DNA of 64,000 bases. Source: Bipolaris cookei (Eukaryota; Ascomycota; Dothideomycetes; Pleosporales; Pleosporaceae). Under the pieces are notes generated by a model. The model was not told where the DNA came from. It worked only from the letters and a program-made list of their open reading frames with translations, and did no database searches. A program made the translations under genes and the position numbers. The DNA is taken from positions 66,945-130,944 of the forward strand of contig NRSV01000076.1 of NCBI GenBank assembly GCA_002286855.1, read 5' to 3'. Shown piece after piece: positions 1-11,684 of the stretch. Each line of letters begins with the position of its first letter. Position 1 is the first letter of the stretch.

Positions 1-1578
1 AGCACAATGGAAAGTCGGCGTGTCAAAAGAGGGCAAGCTCCTTGCTATGGAGGCTGACGTCTATGATAATGGCGGCTTTTCCCAGGACATGAGTGGAGCC
101 GTCATGGACCGATGCCTGACACACTTTGACAACGCATACGAATGTCCAAATGTCTTCCTACGCGGTCACGTTTGCAGAACCAACATCCATAGCAACACGG
201 CATTCCGAGGCTTCGGCGCGCCGCAAGGAATGTATTTTGCAGAGACCATTATGTACAACATTGCAGAAGGTCTTGGTATAGATGTCGACGAGCTACGATG
301 GAAGAACTTGTACAAGCCTGGAGAGCATACTCCATTTTTCCAGAAGATTGACGAGGACTGGCATATACCAATGCTACTTCACCAGCTGAGCAAGTCGTCC
401 GACTATGAGAAACGAAAAGCCACTGTCAAGGAGTTCAATGAGAAGAACCGGTGGCGGAAGCGAGGCATCAGTCTAATTCCATCAAAATTCGGTCTTAGTT
501 TTGCGACTGCATTGCATCTCAACCAGGCAGCTGCCTATGTAAAGATTTATCACGATGGAAGCGTTTTGCTACATCATGGAGGAACAGAAATGGGCCAGGG
601 TCTATATACGAAGATGTACCAGATTGCCGCACAGGAACTGGGTACACCTCTCGATGCCATCTACACGCAAGACAGCCAAACATACCAGATTGCCAACGCC
701 TCACCTACAGCTGCCTCGTCTGGATCTGACCTCAATGGCATGGCCGTGAAGAATGCCTGCGACCAGCTCAACGAGCGTCTGAAGCCATACCGTGAGAAAC
801 TAGGCCCAGATGCGCCCCTCAAAGAACTCGCACACGCCGCCTACGTCGACCGCGTCAATCTCGCCGCCAACGGCTTTTGGAAAATGCCCAAAGTCGGCTA
901 TACATGGGGCGACACGAACCTCGAAACCGTCAAACCAATGTACTACTACTGGACCCAAGGCGCAGCATGCTCCGAAGTGGAACTCGACCTCCTCACCGGT
1001 GACCACACCGTCCTACGCTCCGATATTATGATGGTAATATTTTCCCCCTTTGCCTCTCTCCCCTACTTGCTAATAAAAGACAACAGGACGTCGGTACCTC
1101 CATCAATCCCGCCATCGACTACGGCCAAATCGAAGGCGCCTTCCTCCAAGGCGTCGGCCTCTTCACAATGGAAGAATCCCTCTGGACCCGCCCCGGCCAC
1201 CTCTTCACCCGCGGGCCAGGCACCTACAAAATCCCTGGCTTCAACGATATCCCGCAAGTCTTCAACGCAAGCATGTTGCGTTATGATAACGATGGCGAAC
1301 CCTTGACCTGGCACCATTTAAGGACGGTGCAGAGTAGCAAGGGCATTGGGGAACCGCCGTTATTTTTGGGGAGTACGGTGTTCTTTGCGTTGAGGGAGGC
1401 GGTGGGGGCGGCGAGGAGGATGAATGGGAAGGAGGTGGGTGGGGAGGCGGGAGTGTGGAATTTGGATAGTCCGGCTACGTGTGAGAGGTTGAGGTTGGCG
1501 GTTGGGGATGAGCTTGTGGAGAGGGCGAGGGTGGTGAGGAAGGAGGGGGAGGAGCCGTTTTTGGTGGCTGTTGCTTGA
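1..1578 (+). CDS. Xanthine dehydrogenase/nicotinate hydroxylase-family protein, C-terminal part (5' end outside window)
   Basis: The reading frame is open from base 2; about 507 residues remain of a family usually near 1,350, so only the molybdopterin-binding C-terminal domain is present. One intron (1034-1086) joins codons in phase 0. Visible family signatures are SNTAFRGFGAPQG, GGTEMGQGL, SPTAASSGSDLNG, the domain join DVGTSINPAIDYGQIEGAF, and GEPPLFL, which carries the catalytic Glu. Family knowledge: these enzymes hydroxylate purines or related N-heterocycles using Mo-pterin, FAD and 2Fe-2S centres, the latter two encoded upstream of the window. The neighbours (two FAD monooxygenases, amidase, SDR) suggest the nicotinate hydroxylase HxnS rather than housekeeping xanthine dehydrogenase HxA. 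GFGAPQ instead of the common GFGGPQ and KGIGEPP instead of KAVGEPP are mild deviations. Family is certain; the HxnS assignment is inference. Confidence 0.9.
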
Positions 1579-2017
1579 GATTGTAACTGGGGAGAAGAAG
1601 GTGCGTGGTGTTTGGGATGATGACTATTCCTTTTTCATCACTACGTCAATTTCAATCGGATTTACTATGTACCCTCGTTCTCTTCTCTTACCCCATATTT
1701 GAAGCATTTTTGTTTCATCAGAAGTCTATAATAGACCCACCATGCACTGCGTTCAGAATAAGAAAGAATATATATGTTATTGGCCAGATGTCATATCTAA
1801 AGCATGCAAGAAATGCCCGCCATGAAGAAAGAAAGAAAGAAAGAAAGAAACAAAAAATGTCTAGTAAATCCTGACCCAGGAAGAACGGTTTTGGGCACAA
1901 AAGGCCATGTGTACAAAGATCAAAGTCGTAAATCTAAATAAAAAAAAGAACCCCCAAAAGTGAAGAAGAGGAAGAAAGAATGAGTAGACCCCAGACCCGG
2001 CAACAGGAAAAAAAAGT
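1579..2017. other. Convergent intergenic region with GAAA microsatellite
   Basis: About 440 bp between two convergent genes, presumably shared 3' flank. It contains a short (GAAA)n tract at about 1824-1850 and other A-rich stretches. I see no gene here. Confidence 0.6.
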
Positions 2018-4089
2018 TTACACATCCTGCATAAACCTCTCATAATAATCATCCATCCATTGCACAGCCGTAAACCCGCTCTCGCGACTCCCATCTGCAA
2101 AGCGACGGAACGTCCCAACATACCCATCGGGCCTTACATTCACAATAACAACCTCGTTCTTGTCAAGGCCATCAAGCCACTTATCCATGCACGACTGCTT
2201 CCGGGTATCTTTATCCGGAACATCGTCTAGATAAAGGGTAAAAGCTGATTCACGGAGAACATTAGGCAGGTCTTTGAGCTCGAAATTAGTCCGATTTTCG
2301 TCGGTGACGAGAGCATAAGTGAAGACGCCGCTAACTGGTGTGTAGCGTTCTGGGAGGACGAATTCGTCGTGAGGGGCAGCAAGTGGGGGTTGGACCGTGT
2401 ACGAGGCATTTCCTGCGGCGCTGACACGACCGACGTAGGAGCTGTGGCCGAGGTGGGCGTGGCAGACTGTTTCTAAAAAGGGCATGGAGGCGCGGATGTT
2501 GTGGGTGAAGAAGTAGATGCGGAACTGGCCTAGGGCGGGGATGTCGGTTTGGATGTCGACGGGGTTGGCGTCGATGTAGCGGGTTACTTTTGCGGGCGGA
2601 AGTAGGTAGCCTGGCTTGAGGTGGCCCCGGTGAGAACTTTTTGATTTTACATTTAGCACGTTTGCGTCGTAGTTGACACCATAGCCTGAGATGAAGGCAA
2701 CGTTTTTGGCAAAGTTTGCTGCGAGGGCTGCGGGATCGCCCTTGTGGAAGGCATTGGCGTGCTCGTAGTCAAAGTCAATCAGGTCCTTGGCAATTTTTTG
2801 TCGTTCCTGTTCATATGACTGGAGCAGTGAAGGTTTAGCGAGACCGCGGGTGGCAAAGTTGAGTTTCCAGGCGAGGTTCCAGGCGTCGTGCATTGACGTG
2901 TTCATTCCTTGTGCTGCTTTGGGAGAGTGGGTGTGGCTAGCGTCGCCAGCAATGAAGACCAGCTGGTCGTTATCGGCAAAGCGGGCTGCAACGCGCTGTC
3001 CAATCTTGTACCGGCCAAACCATTCGACATTTCTCCACTCGAGCCTGTATGGCTGCAGTATGGCCTGCGCCCGCTTCTGCACGAATTCCTGTGTGGCTTG
3101 TTGGGGCCCAACAACTTCTGTGGAGTCGGGACGCAGCTCAATGTAGAGGCGAGTCAGGCCCCTCTCGCGGGGAATGAGGAGTATTGAGCCGAGTGCATCT
3201 GATTGGATGACGACCTTGCTCCAAATGTCCGGAAAGTCGGTCTCGAGCACACCGTCTATTACGCCCCAGACAGCATCGGTGGACGAGCCTACTAGACTCG
3301 CGCCCTGTATGCACTTGCGGACCTTTGAATGGGCACCATCGCAGCCGACAATGTATCGTGTATTGAATGTCTTGGGGGCACGGCCGACGTCTTGCTGGCA
3401 GCTGACGGTTAGCGGACGGATGGCCATGGGCGTGTACTTGAAATCGACAAAGGCGGTGTTCCTGGCTACCGCGACACCTCTCTCCTTCAGATCATCTTCG
3501 AGCACGCCCTCGACCATGCCCTGGTGGACGAGCAGCATGTAGGGGTCGGTGAGGTCAACCACGGGCGGGTAGTGAATCTCGCGGCTGGAGCGGTACAGTG
3601 GCTTGTCGGCTGTCGACTTCCAAAAGGCAATGTCGTAAATTTTGACGCCTTTGCGCAGCAGGGGCTCTGCAAGACGCATCTGGCGGAGAGTCTCGATGGT
3701 CTTTGGTTGCAGGCCATCGGCACGGCCGGCAGCGGTGCGGTTGGGACGGTCATCGATGATGCGTGTCTTGATGCCGTAGCGCACCAGGTTGTCGCTATAT
3801 CATTAGTTAGAGGGTGCACTCAATTGGCAGTGTGGTTGGTTGTGTCGAATACTCACGCAAGCATGAGGCCGGCGGGGCCTGCGCCGACGACCATGACATC
3901 ACTCATGAAGCTCGAGTAGTCATCCTCTCTGGTGTAGGGCACGCTGGGGGTGGTTTCCAGACTGCTGCCTGTTGAACGGGACTCGGAGTCTGAAATGGCG
4001 GTGATGCCAGGGGCCATCTTGTCGCGGATGGATGTGGGCGGGCTGGTGGAGGTTGAGCGCTTCATGCGCGTCCACAGTGAGGGCGCCAT
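2018..4089 (-). CDS. Phenol 2-monooxygenase-type FAD-dependent aromatic hydroxylase (HxnV-like candidate)
   Basis: Two exons, 3857-4089 and 2018-3794, separated by a 62 bp intron, give 669 residues, normal for the phenol hydroxylase family. The spliced junction rebuilds VVGAGPAGLMLA, the FAD dinucleotide motif, near residues 67-78. The second FAD motif AGDASHTHSPKAAQGMN lies around residue 355. The C-terminal third resembles the thioredoxin-like dimerisation domain of phenol hydroxylases. The first 65 residues are Ser/Thr-rich and unlike a catalytic fold. Family role: NAD(P)H-dependent hydroxylation of a phenolic or hydroxypyridine ring. It is divergent from the amidase at 4.8 kb, with about 0.7 kb between start codons. 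In A. nidulans, HxnV of the nicotinate pathway is a member of this family; the context supports that reading but the substrate cannot be read from the sequence. Confidence 0.88.
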
Positions 4090-4664
4090 GCTTTTGCTAT
4101 GTAGGCAGTAGTGGCCAGGGCGCTAGAGCAGAGATGGTCGGGGGAGGCCGACTCGTGAGTGTTGAGAAGGATTTCGAGAGTCAACAACGTTCGATTATCT
4201 GTCGAACATGTGCCCATTTTCAGACGGCAGAGCAGCGTCCAGGCTTGTCCGAGGCGCGTCATTGTGCTGGCGGCGAGGGAGAGACGGTGGGCGCCAATGG
4301 GTGATGCGACGCAAGGGGTTGCATGCACATGGCCGTGAACGGCTTCTTAAGCCCCACCCGCCTCCCCGTCCTGCCACCCAAGTCACCACGTCCCATGTCG
4401 TGGCCGTTGCAAGTCCCCGACGAGGCGCCGGCGGCAGCTAGCTGTCCTGAGCAACCCGCGATATTGCACCCACGTGGAGGGTTGGGGTTGGGGTTGGGGT
4501 TGTTGAGCATGCCAATGTGCCCAGGGTGTGTACAATGGTTATGTGCGTACATCTCAATGTGGCATTCCTGTGCCGTCTATTACTGGTCCCCACCAGGACC
4601 TCTCCCTCTCGTTATCTCTGCTATCGGTCTTGTCGTGCTATATTCTCGCCGCCACCACCGTCTC
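4090..4664. promoter_or_regulatory. Divergent intergenic region between monooxygenase and amidase
   Basis: The region lies between two divergently transcribed catabolic genes and so must hold both promoters. CCCCAC/GGGG-type motifs occur near 4350-4360 and 4470-4500; they resemble carbon-catabolite (CreA) sites but are too short to prove anything. No convincing gene is present. Confidence 0.4.
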
Positions 4665-4784
4665 TTCTTCGTCTTCCTTGTCTTCCTCGTCTTCCTTGTC
4701 TTCCTCGTCTTCCTTGTCTTCCTCGTTTTCCTCGTTTTCCTCGTCTTCCTCGTCTTCCTCGTCTTCTTCGTCTTCTTCGTCCAT
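4665..4784 (+). repeat. Pyrimidine-rich 9-bp tandem repeat just upstream of the amidase start
   Basis: About 13 copies of a 9-base unit, TTCCTCGTC with variants TTCCTTGTC, TTCCTCGTT and TTCTTCGTC, end 16 bases before the ATG at 4801. The tract is in frame with that ATG and would encode an almost pure Ser/Phe-Ser run if translation began upstream at 4528. On the other strand it would encode a Glu/Asp run. A CT-rich 5' UTR or core-promoter tract is the simplest reading. Confidence 0.85.
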
Positions 4785-4800
4785 CCCTCCTGCTCCTACC

Positions 4801-6883
4801 ATGACGACATGCAGCACGGCCCAATGGCAGCAAGTAGCCGCCCAGAAACAGTCTTTGCGTCGTGCGGCCATGCAGCGCTTCACGGGCGCACGCGCTGAAA
4901 CGACGGCAGCCGAAGTGAACCCGGGCGGCCTGCGGATGCAGGTGGTGCACGCTGACAACTGCAGGCCATGCCCAATGCGGACCACAGCCTGGCCTTGACC
5001 TCCGCCATCAGCAGCGTTCATCTCGTCTCGACAGCCATTTCCTCGCGTGCTGTTACGGCATCACAGCTGCTGCTTGCCTACATCGCCCGGTAAGCTCTGC
5101 CAAACCCAACTTGCTCTCGACCCATTCTCACGCCACTTTTTTTTGCCCAGCACTACACATGCTCAAACCCGCGTACGGCCCGCCGCTCTCCAGCCTCTCC
5201 TAGTCGATCTCCGACCCTCCGTCCCGCTAACTGCTTTATACAGACAAACTGGCACGTGCCCGCTCCCTTCCCTTCTCTAATACGATATAATACAATACAA
5301 TAATCCTCCCGCTCATCCCCCGCTTCTGCTGACTGATACAGCCTGACCGAGATTCTCTTTGACGATGCCCTTAAACGGGCCAAGGAACTGGATGTCTTTT
5401 TCGAGCAAAATGGCCGTCTGGTGGGGCCTCTCCACGGCGTGCCAATGACTCTCAAGGACCAGTTCGATGTCAAGGGATACGACAGCACGTTGGGCTACAT
5501 TGGGCGAGCTTTTCGGCCTGCCCTTCAAGATTGCGTCTTGGTCTCTATGCTCAAAGCCATGGGCGCCGTCATCCTTGCCAAGTCCAATCTCCCCCAGAGC
5601 ATCATGGTAAGCAAGATGTACATAAGTACTTATATTCACCCACACATGTCCACATTATGTATCATACTATACATATGCACACACGACATGCATTGCTTTC
5701 AGAACAAGGTGCACAACTGACATCGCCAGTGGTGCGAAACGGACAACCCATTGTGGGGCCGTACTGTTCACGATAAAAACCCCGAATTCACCCCCGGCGG
5801 TTCCACTGGTGGGGAAGCGGCGCTGCTCTCACTGCAAGGTACAGTGGTTGGATGGGGCACCGACATTGGAGGAAGCGTACGCATTCCATCCCATATGAAC
5901 GGCCTATACGCTCTTAAGCCCAGCAGTACGCGTCTGCCATACCAAGGCGTTTCCGTCTCGACCGACGGCCAAGAGCACGTCCCATCCGTCGTAGGGCCGA
6001 TGACTCGAAACATGGCCTCCCTAGTCGATGTCACAAAGGCAGTGATCGACGCAAGTCCCTGGGATCACGACCCAAAGTGCTGTCCAGTTGCTTGGCGATC
6101 TCAGCTCTACCAAGATGCACTATCCAGGCCGTTGGTGATCGCAGTCATGCGCGACGATGGCGTAGTCAGATGCCATCCACCCATTGCACGCATACTCGAT
6201 CAAGTGGCCGCTGCCCTCCAACATGCTGGCCATGAAGTGATATCGTGGACACCAGGCGGTCTGCACCAGGAGTGCATCGACGTCATGGCAGGTCCATCAC
6301 CATTTCCACATCTGACTCAACCCTGACATGTGTGCAGGACCAGTATTATACGGCCGATGGCGGTGAGGATATCCGACGTGACGTCGAGGCTGGTGGCGAG
6401 CCCTTCATACCCCATGTCGAGGCCCTCGTGAATAGGGGACAGCCCATTTCGGTATACGACTACTGGCAGCTCAACAAGCAAAAGGTGGCATTGCAGAAGC
6501 GCTACCTTGACATGTGGAACTCGACGCGATGCGAGAAAAGCAGAAAGTCTGTCGATGTTCTGCTTACGCCCGTCATGCCACACTCTGCAGTACCACATGG
6601 CAAGTGCCGGTGGGTAGGATACACCAAAGCTTTTAACTTCATAGACTACCCGGCAGTTGTGCTACCTGTCGGTCAGGTTTCAAAAGAGCTTGATGCTGAA
6701 GCTACCAAAGCCATGGGCGAATATCATCCCAGAAATCCGTTGGACGAATGGAATTGGAACATGTTTGACCTGGAGGCAATGAACGGTATGCCGATCGGGG
6801 TGCAGGTTGTAGCGCGTCGCTTACAAGAGGAAAAAGTGCTTGGAGCCGCAGCTGCCATTGACAAGATAGTTAACGGCGTGTGA
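4801..6883 (+). CDS. Amidase-signature family hydrolase (HxnN-like candidate)
   Basis: I start it at ATG 4801 (context ACCATG), which gives the typical fungal amidase opening with WQQVAAQKQ. Downstream coding blocks are about 4965-5090 (LTSAISSVHLVS and on), 5342-5606, 5730 to about 6287, and 6338-6883. Catalytic features are visible: Lys in LKDQFDVKG, the cis-Ser in GGSTGGE, and the nucleophilic Ser in GTDIGGSVRIPS. The rule is usually GGSSGGE, so Ser-to-Thr at one position is a small oddity. The intron 5607-5729 is clean. The next one needs a GC donor at 6288 or a weak GT at 6282. The small exon or exons between 5090 and 5342 are unresolved. The family hydrolyses amides; in the nicotinate pathway HxnN is an amidase acting late, and the neighbours support that role. 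Confidence 0.85.
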
Positions 6884-8105
6884 TGTCATGCGCACGTGTT
6901 TTGTTAGCACTTTTGCTGATGCGGCTGCAAACAAGTCAAATTAGAGTTTGGCCGAGACTTGAGATGCCGACCGTGAAGATGCCGCTCGTTCGTGTTCGGC
7001 GGATCCTGGAGGATTGAGACTAACGCACGTGAATACGCGAGCACGCGAGCACGCGACAATCAGGCTTACAATGATTTGTGGCGTCCCCGCTGTTGAGTCG
7101 TGCAAGGCGCTCCCTGCTCCACTGCGGGAAGCGACCCTGCGTCAATAGGCGGGGTAGTACGAACAAACATAACAAGCCAAGCAGTTGCCTAGTGGTAATT
7201 TTTACCATAACTCCTGTCGAGTTGCTTTTTACATCCTCTGTTGTGTCTATTCTAATACGGCCAACTTTGGTATTTGATGTAGTCGAAATTTTATCTGCTT
7301 AGTACAGAGAATTTCTTTCGCTATCTAGCCAAAACTCGCATGATGAGAGTGATGTGGGAGGTGAACGTTGTCCATCACGTGATCATGACGAATGAAAGCT
7401 CGTAGTACTGGAGATTGATTTGTACAGCATCACTTTCATCCTTCCCATCATGCACTAAATAGAAACTGCATCTGTAGTGCTCCCAACCCTTGTGCCTTTC
7501 GCTATTTCCATGCTACAGTCCCTTCATGCTACATCCATGGATAGTGTACAACATGATCCTTCCCAGCGCTCGGGTATTACGTCAACATCGGAATACCCGG
7601 AACCTATCGGAATAAAGCACACGCATACCCCTCACGTCATGTGCCCATCCCATCCTCACGCACTCGCTCTCCCCCACACATGTATCAACGACATCATTTA
7701 GCCTACCGGATATGCACCTGTGCACCAATCGCGCCCACCCGCCCCGAAGCTAGCCGTCAACGCTGCCAAAAAGCAAAAAAACAAAGATTCCATCTGCAAA
7801 GCTAGATAAGCATCGACCTGCTCACACGTCTGGCTATCTTGTTGAGCTACTGTATGTAATCGTCACACAAGGTTTCGCCGCCTGATAGGCCGTGTGGTTG
7901 GGGTAAGACGGAGCGTATGACGACAACTGACAGTTCTCTCAAGTGCAGCTTCTAGAACATGTGGCGTTTGCGCTATTTGATAAGCCATGGATGGCATCTT
8001 TGAGCGGTTTGTATAGTACAAGCGCTGTGGTTTTTTTGAAGCTGTTTGTTGTGATACGCGAATACACAGAGATACATCTGTGACAGCAAGCGGAAAAGTG
8101 ACATC
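6884..8105. other. Intergenic region, no gene seen
   Basis: About 1.2 kb between two co-directional catabolic genes. Short open frames lack family features and have many in-frame stops nearby. It should contain the promoter of the downstream monooxygenase. Confidence 0.5.
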
Positions 8106-9614
8106 ATGACGCCGGGTAAGCCTCAGGTTATGGTGCAGAAACAGCGGGATGAGAAGAATAAGCTTGATGTAAGTGTTTCGTGTCTGTTTCTTTATCGCAC
8201 ATTTGTTCATTGATTCCACGTCATACAGGTCGTCATCGTCGGTGCTGGTCTTGGTGGTCTCGGAGCAGCGATATCCGTCTTATTAGCTGGGCACAACGTA
8301 CATATTCTCGAGTCGACGTCTGAAATTGGTGAAATCGGCGCCGGAATCCAATGCTTACCGAATGCGTCACGAATCCTGACATCCTGGGGTCTCGAATCAT
8401 ATCTCGAGAAATATGCGACGACACCGCGGTTCGGCAATATGCGTGGTTGGAAGGGCAACAAGATAAGCGACATGGATTTTCACGAATATGAAAGAGAATG
8501 CGGTACACCGTTTTGGGACTTTCACAGGGCAGATTTGCATAGGGGGCTTCTGGAACGAGCAATTGAGTTGGGTGCGAGGTTGACTACAAGAGCGAGGGTC
8601 GTAGATATCGAGTACGAAGCGGACCAAGGGAACCAGATTACAAGAGCCATCGCCGTGTGTCAAGACGGCACAAGACACGCAGCCGATCTAGTAGTCGGTG
8701 CCGATGGCATCAATTCGAAATGTCGTGAGATACTCCTAGGCCACAAAGACCCACCGCTTCTCACAGGCGATCTCGCATACCGGCTTCTTCTTAACACGCA
8801 AGATATGCTCAAGGACCCCGAACTAGCAGACTTTGTGCTCGACCCCCAAGTCAACTACTGGATTGGTCCCGACGCCCACGCAGTCAACTACGTACTCCGC
8901 GGCGGAAAGCTCTTCAACATGGTCCTCCTCGTCCCGGACGACATGCCCGCCGGTGCAAACACGCTCGCAGGCAACGTCCAGGAAATGCGGGCCCTATACA
9001 AAGACTGGGACCCCAGAATCAGTAAACTACTCGCTCTCTGCCAGTCCGTCGCAAAATGGCGTCTGATGATCCGCCCGGGCCTCGATCCAACATGGTCGCA
9101 TACCCGCTCTGCCGCTTTTACCATCCTCGGCGACGCAGCGCACGCAACGCTGCCTTACCTCGCTTCTGGTGCGGGAATGTCGCTGGAAGATGCGCATGTC
9201 CTGGGTCTCTGTCTCTCGCGGCTCACAGGCAAATCCCGCGCGGACAAGAGTAGAGCGCTGGCGGTATATGAGCGGTGTCGCCGTGAGCGCACCGAACGCG
9301 TTGTTTCGCGTGGAAATCGCCAGCAGTATTTGTATCATGTTCATGATGGTGAGGCGCAGGTACGGCGAGATGAGTTATTAAGAGTTTTTGGGACGTTTAA
9401 CGGCAGGGGTAGGGTGAGTAAAGAGGAGTTTGAAGAGAGGGGGTTGAGGGTTGGTGAAGATCCACTTGCGTGGCGGTGGGGAGGGGTGGGTAGTTGGCTG
9501 CTGACATATGTTTGTGAGGAGGATGTTGAAAAGAGGTGGAGGGAGGTGGAAATGGAGGGGAGGGAGGGGAGGGGAGGTGTAGTGGAGGGGGAGAGTGTTA
9601 GGGCGGTTTTATAG
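8106..9614 (+). CDS. Salicylate hydroxylase-type FAD monooxygenase (HxnX-like candidate)
   Basis: Exon 1 is 8106-8168 and exon 2 is 8229-9614; the 60 bp intron has GTAAGT and ACAG ends and phase 0. The product is 482 residues. Just after the junction lies the FAD motif VVIVGAGLGGLGAA; the DG motif reads VVGADGINSKCRE, and the GD motif reads ILGDAAHATLPYLASGAG. These three in order define class A flavoprotein hydroxylases of the salicylate/6-hydroxynicotinate type. The common GDAAHPTLPYLAQGAN form is altered at several places. The C-terminus from about residue 420 is Glu/Gly/Arg-rich. 6-Hydroxynicotinate monooxygenase HxnX of A. nidulans belongs to this family, which fits the flanking genes; salicylate or another hydroxybenzoate remains a possible substrate. 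Confidence 0.88.
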
Positions 9615-10501
9615 GAGAATTTCTTCTTTGTGATAAATTTGGAAACTGATGTATGATAGTTTATTATTATTATCATCATTATTGTTGTAGCTTAAAGTCT
9701 TGTCTCAGACCTAAGGCTATATAAGACGTGCAGGTTTTTAGGCCTACAAGTATCTACGTAGTTACATTCAATTTGGTGTAGATCAAGGCGAGGGGGCTAT
9801 CTATATCAAGGTGATGCTCGTAGCCTGTATGATAGTTTAATTGAGGGTTATTTATGTATTCTCCATCTCTCGCACATGGGATACGATGCCCAAACATCTA
9901 TCGGCTAGCACCCTCTACTCTTTTCCCCCTTCTCTACCACTTCTCCCCCTTTAGGTAGTAGCCCTTTATCAACCTATCACTGACCGACCTCGCATCCTAA
10001 TATTAATATGCAGAAATAAAGAAAAAAACTAGTCTAATCATAAGCACATAGTTACAGAAAGATGAAAAGTCAAGAGAAACATGGGTCGGTGTACTAATAG
10101 TGACCTAAGAAGGTTAGACGTGCCATGAGAGAAGACGTCCGAGTTTCCCTTCGTTACGATACATCAACTAAAGAACAATGCCATGTCAGAACACCTCGCA
10201 TCCGCGATCCAAGCGCAAAGCTAGCATACTCTCAATCTACACCAACATTACGCACAGCTACAAGCGCATGAGTAAAAAGTATCAGATGACCCTCACCAAA
10301 CACCGGTCATTGCAATAAGTTCATCGGAGTTGCCCGAACCGCCTCTTTCCGCCCATACTAGCCAAAGCCAAACAGCCCGTCCAACGAGCCCCGCGTTGAA
10401 CACCTCGGGCCCCACGTCATGCGCGCCCTCCCCAAAAGCATCCGGCGCGTCGCGTTACCCTCCCTTCCCTCTTTCCCTTCTTCTTCTTCTCCTCTCCTAC
10501 A
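9615..10501. other. Intergenic region, AT-rich, no gene seen
   Basis: About 0.9 kb. It holds a TTATTATTATTATCATCATT-like simple tract at 9659-9685 and a CT-rich stretch just before the start at 10502, typical of a fungal promoter. Confidence 0.5.
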
Positions 10502-11157
10502 ATGTCAACACCCACCATCCCCAAATTCAGCCCTGGAGAAGCCGTCAACGAAGAAAATGGCCTGATCCACGGCGTCTCGGCGCAGGAACTGCAGGTTCTG
10601 GGGGAGCAGTGCTTTGATGCGCGCGAGAGGGCTTATTGTAAGTATTTTCATATCGATATAATCGGACATTCCACAAAAAGTCTCGTTTTGTGTGAAGGAG
10701 GAAATGGGAGCGGAGTACCAACACCATAAAAATAGGCCCTTACTCTCTCTTCCGCGTCGGCGCCTCCCTCCTGCTCAACACCTCGAATCCCACCGCCCCA
10801 TCCACAACCCACGTCATCACAGGCGCAAACGTAGAAAATGCTGCGTACCCCGTCGGCACCTGTGCCGAGCGCGTAGCCATGGGCACAGCCGTGATAGCAG
10901 GACATCGCATCGGCGCCTTCAAAGCCGTTGGCGTAACAACCGACATTGTGGATTTTTGCTCCCCGTGCGGCATGTGTCGCCAGTTTCTACGCGAGTTTTT
11001 GAAGCTGGAGACGCCAATTTTTATGTTTAATAAGGAGGGGAAGTGGATTGTTAGGACGATGGGCGAGTTATTGCCGTTGAGCTTTGGGCCGGATGTTTTA
11101 CCTCCGAGGGAGGAGTTGAGGAAGGGGCAGGAGGGGGACAAGGCGAAGAATGCTTAG
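10502..11157 (+). CDS. Cytidine deaminase
   Basis: Exons 10502-10637 and 10736-11157 (intron phase 1) give 185 residues, slightly longer than the usual 130-150 because of extensions at both ends. The zinc-binding and catalytic motifs are both intact: GANVENAAYPVGTCAER (Cys and catalytic Glu) and SPCGMCRQFLREF (CxxC ligands). The family hydrolyses cytidine or deoxycytidine to uridine in pyrimidine salvage. The gene sits between the two putative nicotinate-pathway genes for the FAD monooxygenase and the SDR, all on the same strand, so it is either a passenger or has been recruited to another deamination; nothing in the motifs decides. Confidence 0.93.
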
Positions 11158-11684
11158 AAGGGTGGGTTTGTGAATATGCATTGAAGGTGTTGTGGTGTGC
11201 ATTGCATGATTAGTGGGAGTATGGATGTCAGGCGCGTTGGGTGTGTATGTGCATGGAATGAAGGTTGCTAGATTAGACGGTACATATTCCATAACAGAAT
11301 TGAATGCACAGAATACAACAATGTATTATTGTCTGTCTCCCATTTATCGAAATTCCCATGTATCCTGCGCCCACCCCGCAGCGCAGCCAGCCCTTCCCCC
11401 CGCGGAAATCAAAAAAGCCACCCCGATAAGCCCCCCAGATAAGAATCCCGTTCCCCCCAACAGCAACTTTTCCCTATCTCCGCGCCCCGTGGATATGTAA
11501 TGCACACTGACACAATCTATGTCCTTCGAATCAAGTAAATCGCCCGCTCAACATGCTGTGACTATCTCCGTCTGCCCGTGCTGTTTGAAACGCGTGTATT
11601 TTCTTCCTTTTTCTCTTTTCTTCGCTAGAAACGCTTCTGTATTGCGTGTTCATCAAGTAGGATTTGTAGTGTACTAGTGACAAG

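Noticed and set aside
1063..1317. Minus-strand frame of 84 codons
   Set aside because: Lies entirely inside the well-supported xanthine-dehydrogenase-family coding region and has no motif.
2787..3919. Several plus-strand frames of 90-130 codons
   Set aside because: They are antisense to the phenol-hydroxylase-type gene, whose FAD motifs and splicing are clear.
4638..5021. Minus-strand frame rich in Glu/Asp/Lys across the 9-bp repeat
   Set aside because: The acidic run is a product of the tandem repeat; the amidase coding evidence on the plus strand overlaps it.
7863..8219. Minus-strand frame of 118 codons before the second monooxygenase
   Set aside because: No motif, overlaps the first exon of the monooxygenase on the other strand, and is Arg/Thr-rich low-quality coding.
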